Made by a program: the position numbers and the translations under genes. Positions 8,103 through 17,857 of a DNA stretch of 63,746 bases are shown here, in pieces; the stretch's first letter is position 1; each line of letters opens with the position of its first letter. Source of the DNA: an uncultured Butyrivibrio sp. Its GTDB lineage: Bacteria; Bacillota; Clostridia; Lachnospirales; Lachnospiraceae. The notes below the pieces were generated by a model. It saw nothing but the letters and a program-made list of their open reading frames with translations, was not told where the DNA came from and did not search any database. The stretch lies in NCBI GenBank assembly GCA_946623755.1, contig CAMORK010000005.1, positions 1 through 63,746 on the forward strand, read 5' to 3'.

Positions 8103-9217
8103 CCCGATTTCCTCAGATCAAGTTCTATAGGAATTACAAATCCGGCGTGGTTTATGCCGGCCTTTGATATTTCATCTGTAACCATTCCCTTTTGCTGCAA
8201 AGCTCCCTCGATGAATTTACCGATAAAAGATTTGTTTTTGGAGTCATCCGGTATCAGTTCGTATTCATCTTCATAAGTGGCAAGGTCAAAATCCTCTATA
8301 ATCTCACCCGAGAGCTCCTCTCCAAAGCTCTTCCAGTCCGCACTGGCACTAAGCTGTCTCTTTTTGATGATTTCTCTTATCCTGTCACCGTATTTATCCA
8401 TTACAGCGGTGTCATAAGTGTCTTTTTCAAAAGAGTCCACATCGCCCCTTAAATATCTTAGCGCATATACCATCTGAGTGAAGGCCTTTTCGTAATCTGA
8501 AGGATTGTCCTTTAAAACCTCCATGTAGTCGCCCCAGGCAGGCATATATTTATATCTGGCAAAAGAGTAATCGGGGAAATGTCCTGCTCTGCCGTGCCCC
8601 AGATTCATGATAGAGTTCTCATTGATCTGGAAAATACTGTTCGTATAAAGACCTTTTTCTATATCATCGGGCGCAGACGGATTGTGCCTGAATTTGATAA
8701 GCCTTGCATATTCCTCTCCGTCTTTTTCAAGTATCTCGTAAAAAGACCTGTCAATATTGTTGATTACAAGAGAAGGAGTTCCTGCAAAATACATATGAGC
8801 CCAGGTGTCTGCCAGAACATGCATTGCTATTCCCGCATGCTGAAGAGACTTACCCCTGGCAAGTCTTACGGTCTTTTCAAGAAGATCTCCGTTAGGGCCA
8901 CAGATAAGCCTGTATTTGCTCATATATCTCTTTGAGCGCTTTTCTTTAGTTGCATAAAGATCTTTTGGAAGAAAATGAAATGACGCCCAGATTCTTGTTA
9001 TATCCTGAAGGCCTATGATATCAGTCCTTGTATCCATCATCTCCAGCTGAAGCTGAGTAGTGGCTGCTTTTGTGGGCGCCTTTATCTTAGATAAAAAAGT
9101 AGCCGAACACAGATCCACAAACTGAGCGCAATAGCATATATCCAGGCTCTCCTCATGTGAATACCCCGCCAGATATGCCGCGCAATATGTAGCATAATAA
9201 TGGAAATCTTCCTGCAT
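8099..9217 (-). CDS. DUF6765 family protein
   Basis: A 372-residue soluble protein starting MQEDFHYYATYCAAYLAGYS, with histidines and acids (DFHYYAT, HAGIAMHVLADTWAHMYF) placed as in helical metal-dependent phospholipase C/P1 nuclease-like folds. I recognise it as the group called DUF6765; activity is unproven. The ATG overlaps the stop of the GGDEF-like gene by one base (TAATG), showing tight coupling. Confidence 0.7.
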   Translation of the reverse strand: MQEDFHYYATYCAAYLAGYSHEESLDICYCAQFVDLCSATFLSKIKAPTKAATTQLQLEMMDTRTDIIGLQDITRIWASFHFLPKDLYATKEKRSKRYMSKYRLICGPNGDLLEKTVRLARGKSLQHAGIAMHVLADTWAHMYFAGTPSLVINNIDRSFYEILEKDGEEYARLIKFRHNPSAPDDIEKGLYTNSIFQINENSIMNLGHGRAGHFPDYSFARYKYMPAWGDYMEVLKDNPSDYEKAFTQMVYALRYLRGDVDSFEKDTYDTAVMDKYGDRIREIIKKRQLSASADWKSFGEELSGEIIEDFDLATYEDEYELIPDDSKNKSFIGKFIEGALQQKGMVTDEISKAGINHAGFVIPIELDLRKSG

Positions 9218-10371
9218 TATTCACTCTCCCCTGTTGCTGCTTTTTCCTGATCTTCACTTATCTTTGCAGTCATGAGTCCATCCAAATGATTTCTGTATTC
9301 TGCGGCATTCATGTTAAGCTTTGGATCATAGCATTCATAAATGCTGCTGACTTTAACCGACTCATCCCATCCGCACTTTCTTCTGACAGTGTTCATACTG
9401 TTTCCGACTATCCTGATCCCCTCTTTGATCTCAGGCTCGGAAGTAACATTAGTAAGTACACAGAACTTGACTCCGTCAATTCTTCCTATCTTGCAGTCTT
9501 CCCCAAAAGCATCTACAAGCATGTCTGCAAATACCATTATAGCCCCATCGCCTTCATCATGTCCGAAATTATCGTTGATTTCTCTGAAATTCTCAATATT
9601 GAGCATGACGGCACAAAAGTCGCCTTCTCCGGAAGTACTGCTGTTTATTAGCTGGTCAAGCCTGATATCAAATCCTCTCCGGTTAAGAACCCCTGTCAGA
9701 TTGTCAACATTTACATCATTGCTCTGGAAGCTGACAAATAATATAAGACACGCCAATGCACCTGCAGAATATGAGGCATTCAAGCCATTGTAAAAGACCT
9801 GTATGATGGTTCCCACAAGGGCAAACACCGGCAAAACATACAGCGTCCTTCTGTAATCATCAAGAACATTTTTTCTGAATATCACAAGGTAGATCGTGAC
9901 AAGGAATATGAACAGAGCCAGCAGCACTGCCCTTACAATGAAAAATCTGCCCCTGTAATATGCTGTTCTTTCAAAGTAGAAGAACCACTTCAGTGTGAAT
10001 ATCTGGTCGATAAGTACAAGAGCCATGTTTAATGATGCAAAAATCTGGAAAATGACCTTAAATATCTTTCGCTGCTTTCTGTTCTTTTCATCCATCCAGC
10101 AGTCTATATATATCACGGAAAAGAGAACGATAAGCGGGTCTCCTAGAAACATGGCAAGGTTCCCGAGAAAAGCCATAATAATATAGGATCCACCCCTGTT
10201 CTCACCTATCCGGGCAAAGGTATCGGCTACCACAAGTACCAAGGTACATATGAGCATATATGTAAACATTCTTCCGGTCTTGACTCTGGTTCCTCTCCTT
10301 TGAAAGGCCAATATTATAACAATAATAAATACTGTAAAAAAGTTGTTTACCTGCCAACCTTCTATAGTCAT
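9217..10371 (-). CDS. Membrane GGDEF-domain protein with degenerate active site
   Basis: A 384-residue protein: about eight membrane segments in residues 10-215, then a GGDEF domain from about 220 (DNLTGVLNRRGF, NFREINDNFGHDEGD). The signature loop, usually RxGGDEF, reads GRIDGVKFCVL near residues 296-306, so both glycines and the catalytic acids are replaced or shifted. Diguanylate cyclase activity is unlikely; a binding or scaffolding role is more plausible (inference). AAGGATG precedes the ATG. It heads an operon with the DUF6765 and HdeD-like genes. Confidence 0.85.
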   Translation of the reverse strand: MTIEGWQVNNFFTVFIIVIILAFQRRGTRVKTGRMFTYMLICTLVLVVADTFARIGENRGGSYIIMAFLGNLAMFLGDPLIVLFSVIYIDCWMDEKNRKQRKIFKVIFQIFASLNMALVLIDQIFTLKWFFYFERTAYYRGRFFIVRAVLLALFIFLVTIYLVIFRKNVLDDYRRTLYVLPVFALVGTIIQVFYNGLNASYSAGALACLILFVSFQSNDVNVDNLTGVLNRRGFDIRLDQLINSSTSGEGDFCAVMLNIENFREINDNFGHDEGDGAIMVFADMLVDAFGEDCKIGRIDGVKFCVLTNVTSEPEIKEGIRIVGNSMNTVRRKCGWDESVKVSSIYECYDPKLNMNAAEYRNHLDGLMTAKISEDQEKAATGESE

Positions 10372-10425
10372 AATATGTCATCCTTCCGAAATTACGCACA
10401 ACACTACTCTTTATTTTATCAAATC

Positions 10426-10463
10426 AAAAGGAGCCTCACCAGCGTTTTGCCCGGTAAAGCCCC
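10426..10463 (-). terminator. Intrinsic terminator after mgtC-like gene
   Basis: On the minus strand a 13-pair stem with several G-T pairs (GGGGCTTTACCGG with CTGGTGAGGCTCC) is followed by TTTTGATTTG. It ends the AfuABC-MgtC operon before the GGDEF gene. Confidence 0.65.
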
Positions 10464-10488
10464 ATTGTTTATGAATGTTTAATACTTC

Positions 10489-11187
10489 TTATACTTCTTC
10501 AACATAATTAACAAATTCTTCATTACTTAGCATGTTCAGTACCTCGTCATGAGACCTCTTCTTGTCCAGATCAAGATCAAGGATAAGTCCCGTGTCGGAA
10601 GACTGAAGGGTCTTTCCCTGGCTCTTTGTCATGCTGATAATGGTAAATCCCTGCTCTGATAGGAGGCTTCTGAGTTTATTTACACCGCGGCTTTTGTTGA
10701 CTTCAATGTAAATGCTCATGAACTTACTGTATCCCTCAACCTTGTTTGAGAGCTGCTTTAAGAGGATGTTTGAAAATCCTACCATGATAAGGCACACGCA
10801 GCCGATCTCCAGATATCCGGCGCCAATGGCCATGCCCATACAGGAAGTCACCCATAATGTTGCGGCTGTGGACAGTCCCTTTATCTGCTTTCTGCCTGTT
10901 ACCAGAATTGTACCTGCACCAAGAAATCCTATGCCGCTGACAACTCCGGCAGGAATTCTGCTGACATCGGCGCTTAGTCCCGGCAACATGGACAGATAGA
11001 TATTAAGTGCGGTAGCAGCGGCGGATCCAAGACTTACCAGCGCATGTGTCTTGATTCCGGCACTATGATGCTTGATGATCCTCTCCCATCCGACCAGGCC
11101 ACCGAAAACGGTAGCAATGACAAGCCTGATTGCCACAGCAATACTGCTCGTTCCCTGCAGATAATCAATAATCGTTGCTAAAGTCAT
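10489..11187 (-). CDS. mgtC: MgtC/SapB family membrane protein
   Basis: A 232-residue protein with about five N-terminal membrane segments holding the family motifs GGLVGWERI, GIKTHALVSLGSAA and GVVSGIGFLGAGTI, then a C-terminal soluble ACT-like domain (SIYIEVNKSRGVNKLRSLL). MgtC proteins affect magnesium limitation responses and, in some bacteria, phosphate uptake and ATP synthase. AAAGGGG precedes ATG. It lies 11 bases after the ABC ATPase gene, so it is probably the last gene of the importer operon. That link would fit a phosphate-related role (inference). Confidence 0.88.
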   Translation of the reverse strand: MTLATIIDYLQGTSSIAVAIRLVIATVFGGLVGWERIIKHHSAGIKTHALVSLGSAAATALNIYLSMLPGLSADVSRIPAGVVSGIGFLGAGTILVTGRKQIKGLSTAATLWVTSCMGMAIGAGYLEIGCVCLIMVGFSNILLKQLSNKVEGYSKFMSIYIEVNKSRGVNKLRSLLSEQGFTIISMTKSQGKTLQSSDTGLILDLDLDKKRSHDEVLNMLSNEEFVNYVEEV

Positions 11188-11198
11188 ATCATACCCCT

Positions 11199-12260
11199 TT
11201 AAAGAGCGTACAGAGTATTGTCCTCAAAGGTAAGGAATACTGTATCGCCTACTTTATAAATCTTTTTATTCTTAGGATTGTACTCCTGGATCTTAACAAA
11301 GCTCTCGCCGACTTTGATGCGATAATCCTGGTATGCGCCCATAAAGCATGAATAATCAACAATACCCTTGATAGCACCGGCATCAGAGAGAGTTGCTCCC
11401 TCAGGTCTTAGTACAACGTCGCATTCGGATCCAGTCTCAAGGTTTCCGGTTGCACATCTTACTGCTGCCCCGTCAATCTCAACCATGTCCTGACCTGTAA
11501 CTTTGGCCTTAAGGAAATTACACTCACCAATGAAATCAGCAACAAACTTGCTGTTTGGATAGTAATATGCTTCCTGAGGCGTTGCTACCTGCTCCACAAT
11601 ACCCTTGTTCATGATGATGACCTTGTCTGAAATAGCCATAGCCTCTGACTGGTCATGTGTTACATAAATAGCTGTGATGCCTGCTTCCTGCTGGATACGT
11701 CTTATTTCTGTTCTCATTGAGACCCTGAGTTTGGCATCAAGGTTTGATAAAGGCTCATCGAACAATAAAACTCCCGGCTCAATAACCAGTGCTCTTGCCA
11801 GCGCAACTCTCTGCTGCTGTCCACCTGAGAGCTGGTTTGTCATACGATTCTCCATACCTTCAAGTCCAACCAGTGAGAGGATGTCGGTAACCTTTTTCTT
11901 GATCGTCTCAGAATCCATCTTGCGCAGCTTAAGTCCGTAAGCTACGTTATCGAAAATATTGTAGTGAGGCAGGAGCGCATAGCTCTGGAAAACCATTGCT
12001 GTATCACGTTTATTGGGAGTCAGCGCATTTATGGGCTCTCCTCCCAGATAGATCTCGCCCTCATCCGGTGACTCAAATCCTGCGATCATACGAAGTGTTG
12101 TTGTCTTACCGCATCCGGAAGGACCAAGCAGTGTAACAAAGCTGCCGGGCTCAATCTCAAGGTTCTGATCTTTTACTGCATAAAAATCTTTCCCGGTCTT
12201 GGGATCTTTATAAATCTTTGAAATGTGTTCAAGGCGTACGCCCTTTTTCTCTTTTGCCAT
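11199..12260 (-). CDS. ABC transporter ATP-binding protein, AfuC/PotA-like
   Basis: A 353-residue ATPase with Walker A GPSGCGKTT, Q-loop, signature LSGGQQQRVALARAL, Walker B LLFDEPLSNLDA and the H-loop YVTHDQSEA, then a C-terminal TOBE domain from about 240. This is the CUT1/MOI type used by Fe3+, sugar-phosphate, spermidine and phosphonate importers. A GTG nine bases upstream is in frame, but AGGTGG six bases before the ATG at 12260 supports the ATG. It follows the fused permease gene by 53 bases. Confidence 0.9.
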   Translation of the reverse strand: MAKEKKGVRLEHISKIYKDPKTGKDFYAVKDQNLEIEPGSFVTLLGPSGCGKTTTLRMIAGFESPDEGEIYLGGEPINALTPNKRDTAMVFQSYALLPHYNIFDNVAYGLKLRKMDSETIKKKVTDILSLVGLEGMENRMTNQLSGGQQQRVALARALVIEPGVLLFDEPLSNLDAKLRVSMRTEIRRIQQEAGITAIYVTHDQSEAMAISDKVIIMNKGIVEQVATPQEAYYYPNSKFVADFIGECNFLKAKVTGQDMVEIDGAAVRCATGNLETGSECDVVLRPEGATLSDAGAIKGIVDYSCFMGAYQDYRIKVGESFVKIQEYNPKNKKIYKVGDTVFLTFEDNTLYAL

Positions 12261-12313
12261 TTTATCCACCTATCTCGCATTTTCATGCGGCCTTCAATTC
12301 ATCTTTGGTTTAT

Positions 12314-14026
12314 TTAGTCTTCTATGTTGACTTTGCGGCTTGTTCCGAAGTACTTCATGAATATGTTCATAAGAAGAACCGCCGTATAAGTGATAATAAT
12401 AAGGATAGTCGCAAATGCACATGCTATTCCGTAAGCGCCTTTCTCCGCGAACTCATTAATCTGAACGGTAATGAGAAGGTAAGAAGGTGTAACAAGAAGA
12501 ATGATAGCACTGATGGCTGTTATGCTCCTTACAAATGAAGTAACAAAGCCGCTCAGAAAACTGTCCTTGATAAGAGGAAGCGTAACTGTCATGAATACCT
12601 TAAAGCTGTCTGCACCCATGTCATAAGCCGACTCCTCTATGCTCTTATCGATCTGACGAAGTGCGGAAATTCCGCTTCTTGTACCGGTAGGAAGGCTTCG
12701 TACCACGAATACGATTACCAGGATAGCTCCTGTTCCGTAGAGTCCCTGAAGGAAGCCTGTTCCGAAGATACCACCTGAAAATCCTCTGATGTATCCGATA
12801 CCAAGAACCGTTCCGGGAACTGCCATAGCCAGCATTGATACCGCCTCGATGAATCCCTTTGCCTTAAATTTTCTCTTTACGACCAGATATGAGATTATCA
12901 TGGACAAAAGAGCTGTTATAGGAGCTGAAATAAGTGAAAGGATAAAGCTGTCCTTGAATGCCTTAAATCCTTTGTACTTGCTAAATACCTGACCGAACCA
13001 CTTGAATGTCAGGTGGAAATCATATCCCCAGGTTCTGAACATCGCACCAAAGGGTACACAGATGTACATGATGATTACAAAGATTGCAAGACCTGAGCAG
13101 AGGATTGTAAGCGGTACGGTAACGCTCTTATCGGTAATCAGCATACGTTCTCTGGATGCCTTACCTGAAAGTGTTGCAGTACTCTTTGCCTCGAGATAAT
13201 ACTTCTGAACAATGAACATAAGAAGTGTGATTGCCAGAAGAACTACCGCCATGGCAGCTGCACCCTGCTTGTCATAAGCACCTGTGATCTGCAGGTAAAT
13301 CGTTGTTGCAAGTGTATCGTATGAACCACCGATGATCATAGGGTTTGCAAAATCCGCAATAGACTCGATGAAGGTTACAAGGAATGCATTTCCAAGTCCC
13401 GGAAGTATAAGGGGAAGTGTAACCGTCATAAATACCTTGAATCTGGAAGCGCCCATATCTCTGGCAGCTTCTTCAAGGGAGGGATCGATATTTTTCAAAA
13501 GACCCTTGAGCATCATGTAGCATACAGGGAAAAATGTAAGGGTCTGGACTATTGTAATACCCCAGAAGCCATACACACTGTTGTCATAGATATGTAAAAG
13601 AAATCTTGTGATGATACCTGCTTTTCCGAAAAGCATGATCATTGAAAGCGACAAAACAAATGGAGGTGAAACTACAGGAAGCATTGATACTACCTTAAAG
13701 AGACCTTCCATGAATTTTGTGCGAAGTTTGACGTAAACCTCAACATAGGCAAACAGAAGGCCTATGAGAGCCGATGCAATTCCAACCAAAAATCCAACCT
13801 TAAGAGTATTTGTAATAGCACGCCTGAAGTTAGGCAGATCCATTACTCTCTTAAATGTATCAAGTGTTACTCCCTCTTCCGTCACAAAACTGTCCACCAA
13901 CAGGATTGCCAGCGGATACAGGATAAAGACTGTAAGAAAAACCACCAAAACTATAATGGTTGTCACCATAATGGGATCAGCCATCAGCTTTTTTCTGTCA
14001 AGGCTGGCGCTTTGACTCTTTGCCAT
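12314..14026 (-). CDS. ABC transporter permease, duplicated AfuB/FbpB type
   Basis: A 570-residue permease with about twelve membrane segments, made of two homologous halves. Each half carries the permease loop EAA motif: EEAARDMGASRFKVFMTVTLP in the first half and EESAYDMGADSFKVFMTV in the second. This fused form is typical of the ferric/sugar-phosphate/2-aminoethylphosphonate importers. GAGGAGG precedes ATG. Together with the ATPase downstream and SBP upstream it makes a complete importer. Confidence 0.9.
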   Translation of the reverse strand: MAKSQSASLDRKKLMADPIMVTTIIVLVVFLTVFILYPLAILLVDSFVTEEGVTLDTFKRVMDLPNFRRAITNTLKVGFLVGIASALIGLLFAYVEVYVKLRTKFMEGLFKVVSMLPVVSPPFVLSLSMIMLFGKAGIITRFLLHIYDNSVYGFWGITIVQTLTFFPVCYMMLKGLLKNIDPSLEEAARDMGASRFKVFMTVTLPLILPGLGNAFLVTFIESIADFANPMIIGGSYDTLATTIYLQITGAYDKQGAAAMAVVLLAITLLMFIVQKYYLEAKSTATLSGKASRERMLITDKSVTVPLTILCSGLAIFVIIMYICVPFGAMFRTWGYDFHLTFKWFGQVFSKYKGFKAFKDSFILSLISAPITALLSMIISYLVVKRKFKAKGFIEAVSMLAMAVPGTVLGIGYIRGFSGGIFGTGFLQGLYGTGAILVIVFVVRSLPTGTRSGISALRQIDKSIEESAYDMGADSFKVFMTVTLPLIKDSFLSGFVTSFVRSITAISAIILLVTPSYLLITVQINEFAEKGAYGIACAFATILIIITYTAVLLMNIFMKYFGTSRKVNIED

Positions 14027-14060
14027 TTTGAAATCCTCCTCGAATTAGCTTAAAAGAGAA

Positions 14061-14084
14061 GGGAGGATGGATCAGCATCCTCCC
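14061..14084. other. Hairpin between SBP and permease genes
   Basis: GGGAGGATG (14061-14069) pairs with CATCCTCCC (14076-14084) around a six-base loop. It has no strong U-run, so I read it as an intercistronic mRNA hairpin rather than a full terminator. Such hairpins often protect SBP messages and let the SBP be made in excess. Confidence 0.6.
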
Positions 14085-14105
14085 TATTAATAAACCCCGT
14101 ATTTA

Positions 14106-15272
14106 TTATTCGGTCTGGAAACGATCATCTGCTGCGCTTCCAAGTGCATTCATAACTTCTTCGACGTAAGTTGTTGTGTTCTGCTTGGCATCTTCGAAGT
14201 CGTAATCCATAACGTTCTCGGGATCAAGGCCGAACTCTGTAGCGATCTCTGGCTGCTTAGCGTTGTCGATAACAAGGAACTGGTAAGAACCGTTCTGAGC
14301 TGCAAGCTCTACGCAGTCAGGGCTGAGCGCATACTCGATCCAGAGCTTAGCTGCATTTGGATGCTGACATCCCTTGAAGATAGCTGTTGCACCAACCTCG
14401 TAGGATGTTCCTGTTGAAGGAATTACAAGACCGATGTTGCCATATCCGTTGTCAACGATCTGTGTGATACCATCATGAAGGAATCCGATACCAACAACAC
14501 ACTCACCTGTACCAACGTTCTTAGAAGGGCCTGAACCTGACTTTGTGTAAACTTCGATGTTCTTGTCGAGGTCAACAAGGTACTGGATACCTTCGTCGTG
14601 ACCATACTTCTGGATCATTGTGTTGATAACAAGCTTGGCTGTTCCGGCTGTGTTGTAGTTTGAAAGCCAGATAAGTCCTTTGTACTTCTCATCAAGAAGA
14701 TCCTTCCAGTCTGCAGGCTCCTCAATGCCCATTCTTGAAAGCTCGTCTTTGTTGACCATGAATCCAAGGATTCCCTTGTAGATACCATACCAGTATCCGT
14801 CTGCATCGCGATACTTGTCAGAAAGAAGGTGACTTGCATTCTGAGCATCATATGCCTCAAGAAGTCCCTCTGAAGCTGCTACGTTGTAAGGATCTGTTGT
14901 TCCGCCGAACCATACATCACCTGAAGGATTTCCGTTCTCCTCTTCGATCTTACTCTGAACTTCACCTGTTGACAGTCTCTGATACTGAACCTTGATTCCA
15001 TAGAGTTTTTCAAAGTTCTCACAAGCTGCTGCGAGGTATTCCTCCTCACATGAACCGTAAACGACAAGCTCTCCATCTGCCTTGGCTGCTTCGATAAGAG
15101 CATCCATTCCTGAGCTCTCAGCCTCAGCTGCAGGCGCCTCTGTCTCAGCGGGAGCTTCTGTAGCTGCAGGAGCCTCACTGGTTGCTGCAGGTGTCTCAGG
15201 TGCAGCCTCTCCGCATCCGAACAGACTCAGTGTCATAAGTCCCGCCAATACCAATGCTAATTTCTTTTTCAT
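14106..15272 (-). CDS. Lipoprotein substrate-binding protein, AfuA/FbpA-like
   Basis: A 388-residue secreted lipoprotein. The N-terminal KKKLALVLAGLM region leads to the lipobox LSLFGC; a low-complexity Ala/Glu/Pro linker repeats APAATEAPAETEAPAAE in short form; the binding domain begins ELVVYGSCEEEY and holds SGDVWFGGTTDPY. This family (SBP_bac_6/11) includes iron(III), hexose-phosphate and aminoethylphosphonate binders. I see no conserved Tyr pair that would prove iron binding. An ATG 18 bases upstream exists, but AAGGAG places the start at 15272. It is the first gene of the importer operon. Confidence 0.88.
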   Translation of the reverse strand: MKKKLALVLAGLMTLSLFGCGEAAPETPAATSEAPAATEAPAETEAPAAEAESSGMDALIEAAKADGELVVYGSCEEEYLAAACENFEKLYGIKVQYQRLSTGEVQSKIEEENGNPSGDVWFGGTTDPYNVAASEGLLEAYDAQNASHLLSDKYRDADGYWYGIYKGILGFMVNKDELSRMGIEEPADWKDLLDEKYKGLIWLSNYNTAGTAKLVINTMIQKYGHDEGIQYLVDLDKNIEVYTKSGSGPSKNVGTGECVVGIGFLHDGITQIVDNGYGNIGLVIPSTGTSYEVGATAIFKGCQHPNAAKLWIEYALSPDCVELAAQNGSYQFLVIDNAKQPEIATEFGLDPENVMDYDFEDAKQNTTTYVEEVMNALGSAADDRFQTE

Positions 15273-15317
15273 AATTCTTCTCCTTTCCATTTCGGATCAT
15301 TGATAAATTAATCATAA

Positions 15318-15358
15318 AAAAAAACAGAAATCGGTAATACCCAAATTTCTGTTTTTTT
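15318..15358. terminator. Bidirectional-looking intrinsic terminator
   Basis: AAAAAAACAGAAAT (15318-15331) pairs with ATTTCTGTTTTTTT (15345-15358) around a 13-base loop, giving a U-run on either strand. On the minus strand it ends the signalling operon (yesN-like gene) and separates it from the importer genes, which therefore need their own promoter. Confidence 0.75.
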
Positions 15359-15401
15359 ATCCAAAATTCTGAACAAATCTTATCACCCTGTCATGGCTGA
15401 T

Positions 15402-16163
15402 TTATTTCACAAAATCCGACGGTGATCTGTCGGTGTATTTTTTGAATACGGTGCTGAAGTATTTGTAATCAGAAAAGCCCGTCATCTCAGAGACTTCATA
15501 AATCTTGTAGGTTCCGGTTTCGAGGAGTTTGATTGCCTGCTGAACCCTGTACTTGTTGAGGAAATCCAGATAGGTCTGACCTGTCGCCTCTTTAAACTTG
15601 CGTGAGAGATAGCTTCCGGAAACACCTAGTTCTTCTGAGAAGGTCTCTAAGCTTATCTTTTCAGAGTAGCGCTCCCTGGTCTCCTTGAGCACTTTCTGGA
15701 TATAGTCATTGTCGCCCTCGCTCTTTATAAAGAGAGCATCGATATCTTCTGCGGTTTTGATCTTGGATGTAAGCTGGCGAAGCTGGTTTTCCTTCTCTAT
15801 CTCGGTGATGATCTTGCTGATATTTTTCTTGAGCTCCTCTTCATCCACCGGCTTCATAAGATACGCCGAAACGCCTAGCTCAATGGCTTTCTTGGCATAC
15901 TCAAAATCAGCATAGCTGGTCATTATGATAGCCTTAAAATCTGCTATCTCCTGCCCCTTTCTTATCATTTCTATGCCGTTCATCATAGGCATCATTATGT
16001 CAGCAAGCACAATGTCCGGTGAAAGCTCTTTTATCTTCTCGACACCTTCCTTGCCGTTTGCTGCCTCTCCGACTATGGTGCACCCCATGGATACCCAGTC
16101 CATGGTATATGCAATTCCCTTGCGGATGATATCCTCATCCTCTGCAATCAAAACTCTGTACAT
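15402..16163 (-). CDS. Response regulator, YesN/AraC type
   Basis: A 253-residue regulator. The receiver occupies residues 1-120 with acidic pocket EDED and phospho-acceptor Asp55 in LADIMMP, Lys in MKPVDEEEL. The C-terminal AraC-type double helix-turn-helix runs from about 150 (FSEELGVSGSYLSRKFKEAT, then FSDYKYFSTVFKKYTDRSP). It pairs with the YesM-type kinase 11 bases upstream. The importer operon directly downstream is its most likely target (inference), as for HptR or other YesN regulators with adjacent transporters. Confidence 0.92.
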   Translation of the reverse strand: MYRVLIAEDEDIIRKGIAYTMDWVSMGCTIVGEAANGKEGVEKIKELSPDIVLADIMMPMMNGIEMIRKGQEIADFKAIIMTSYADFEYAKKAIELGVSAYLMKPVDEEELKKNISKIITEIEKENQLRQLTSKIKTAEDIDALFIKSEGDNDYIQKVLKETRERYSEKISLETFSEELGVSGSYLSRKFKEATGQTYLDFLNKYRVQQAIKLLETGTYKIYEVSEMTGFSDYKYFSTVFKKYTDRSPSDFVK

Positions 16164-16174
16164 TTATCTCCTCT

Positions 16175-17857
16175 TTACCCGGCATTCCCGGGGGCAATCC
16201 TCTTTGGAAGCGTAAGTCTTACAGTTGTGCCCTCACCTTTTTTGCTTGTGATATCAAGGCCGTAATCTCCATTATACATGAGCCTTATCCTCTGATGAAT
16301 ATTATAAAGTCCAAAGTGTGCCGGAGCAGTGTCAGGATCCTGTATCGAAGCCTTAAGCTCTTCCAGCACGTCCTCATCAATTCCTACTCCGTCATCCTCA
16401 CAGATGAATATCAGCCTCTCCTGATGCTGATAACCGTTAATGTTTACAGTCAGTTTTTCTTTTTCTCCAAAGCCGTATTTAACAGCATTCTCCAAAAGAG
16501 GCTGTAGAATAAGCTTGGGAATAAGACAGTCATCAATGTCCTCTGAGACGTTGATATTGTAAGCAAATCTTTTGTTAAACCTTATCTGCAGAATATTGAG
16601 ATAAAACTGCAGATGCAAAAGATCCTCGGCCACGGTAACCTCTTCTCTGGTCTCCCTTATGCTGTACCGAAGAAGCCCTGAGAGCGATACTATCATCTTG
16701 TCCGCAGCTGCAGCATCTATCTTGGCCATGAATCTGATGTTATCCAGTGTATTGAACAAAAAGTGCGGATTGAACTGACTCTCCAGCTGCTTGACCTGAG
16801 AAAACGCCGCATTCTGCGCCAGTTCCCTGTTCTGATCTATCTGCTTTTTGAGGCCGTCAAGCATCTCATTAAAGTCATTGCCTATTGTCTGAAACTCCTT
16901 GGAACTGTCAATATTAAGAGATACATCCAGGTTGCCCTGCTGCACAGCCTCGAAGGCATCTTCAATCTTTTTTACATCTCTTGTATAAACCTCTGAGCTT
17001 GTAGCTGTGCTCCTGTAAGTGATGAATATTATAGCAAAGAAAATTATCGCAACGATAGCCACCAGTATAAGTATCATTCTGGTACTTCTGTTGATATCAG
17101 AGAAGGTGTACACCTTAAGCCCCTTTAACACAGATGTTTCATAGCAGATATATTTCTGTCCGCCAATCCTTGCGTATCCGGTATTCCCCTCCAGGATCCC
17201 GTTGATCTGTCCAAACTCATCGGTAAGACCCTGGGTGTTGTTAAGATACACCCATCCGCTGTTATCCGTTATGATACAGTATCTGTTCCTGTTGTTGATG
17301 ATGTCTGCCAGCACCTGATACGGAACAGCATAAATAATGGCATACTTAAGATCATCCCCTCGAAATACACCTCGTGCCACATAGAGATTTCCGCTGTATA
17401 GAACGGTCACAGTGGTGTTCGGTTTTTCCTTTATCCTGTTCCATATGCCCCAGTTGTCGTATTCCTTGCCGGTAAGGTACTCCGGAACTGAACTCTTACT
17501 GGTAAAAAGAGCTTTTCTCTCCTGAGACATTATGATGAGATTTCCGATGTCATCGAAATCGGAGGTTTTACTGTATAGAATGGAAAAGATCCTGTCTGTT
17601 ACCCTGTCCACGTCGATATCGGCAGTGGATACCACAAACTCCACATCACCAAGCATTTCATAGTAAGTCTCAAGAACCTGGTCAACCTCTCCTGCAATAC
17701 TTCTTGAGTCGTCCCTGGTTGTCTGTGCCATATAGGCGCTCCATGTGAAGATAAAAAGAAATATTGCAGTAAATACGATGGCGATGACCGGTGTAAGCGA
17801 GAACAGGATAAAGGTTCTTCTGATATTGTCCTGGAAGGATTTAATGTCTTTACTCAT
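16175..17857 (-). CDS. Sensor histidine kinase, YesM (HPK7) type
   Basis: A 560-residue kinase with membrane segments at about 20-43 and 260-282, an extracellular Cache-like sensor between them, HAMP at about 285-340, a His_kinase domain with the phospho-acceptor in QFNPHFLFNTLDN (His365), and HATPase with PLLENAVKYG and DDGVGI. An in-frame GTG lies two codons upstream, but the ATG at 17857 overlaps the previous stop as ATGA and has GGAGG upstream, so I use it. It is coupled to the SBP-like gene before it, which suggests that the SBP-like protein is its sensory partner. Confidence 0.92.
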   Translation of the reverse strand: MSKDIKSFQDNIRRTFILFSLTPVIAIVFTAIFLFIFTWSAYMAQTTRDDSRSIAGEVDQVLETYYEMLGDVEFVVSTADIDVDRVTDRIFSILYSKTSDFDDIGNLIIMSQERKALFTSKSSVPEYLTGKEYDNWGIWNRIKEKPNTTVTVLYSGNLYVARGVFRGDDLKYAIIYAVPYQVLADIINNRNRYCIITDNSGWVYLNNTQGLTDEFGQINGILEGNTGYARIGGQKYICYETSVLKGLKVYTFSDINRSTRMILILVAIVAIIFFAIIFITYRSTATSSEVYTRDVKKIEDAFEAVQQGNLDVSLNIDSSKEFQTIGNDFNEMLDGLKKQIDQNRELAQNAAFSQVKQLESQFNPHFLFNTLDNIRFMAKIDAAAADKMIVSLSGLLRYSIRETREEVTVAEDLLHLQFYLNILQIRFNKRFAYNINVSEDIDDCLIPKLILQPLLENAVKYGFGEKEKLTVNINGYQHQERLIFICEDDGVGIDEDVLEELKASIQDPDTAPAHFGLYNIHQRIRLMYNGDYGLDITSKKGEGTTVRLTLPKRIAPGNAG

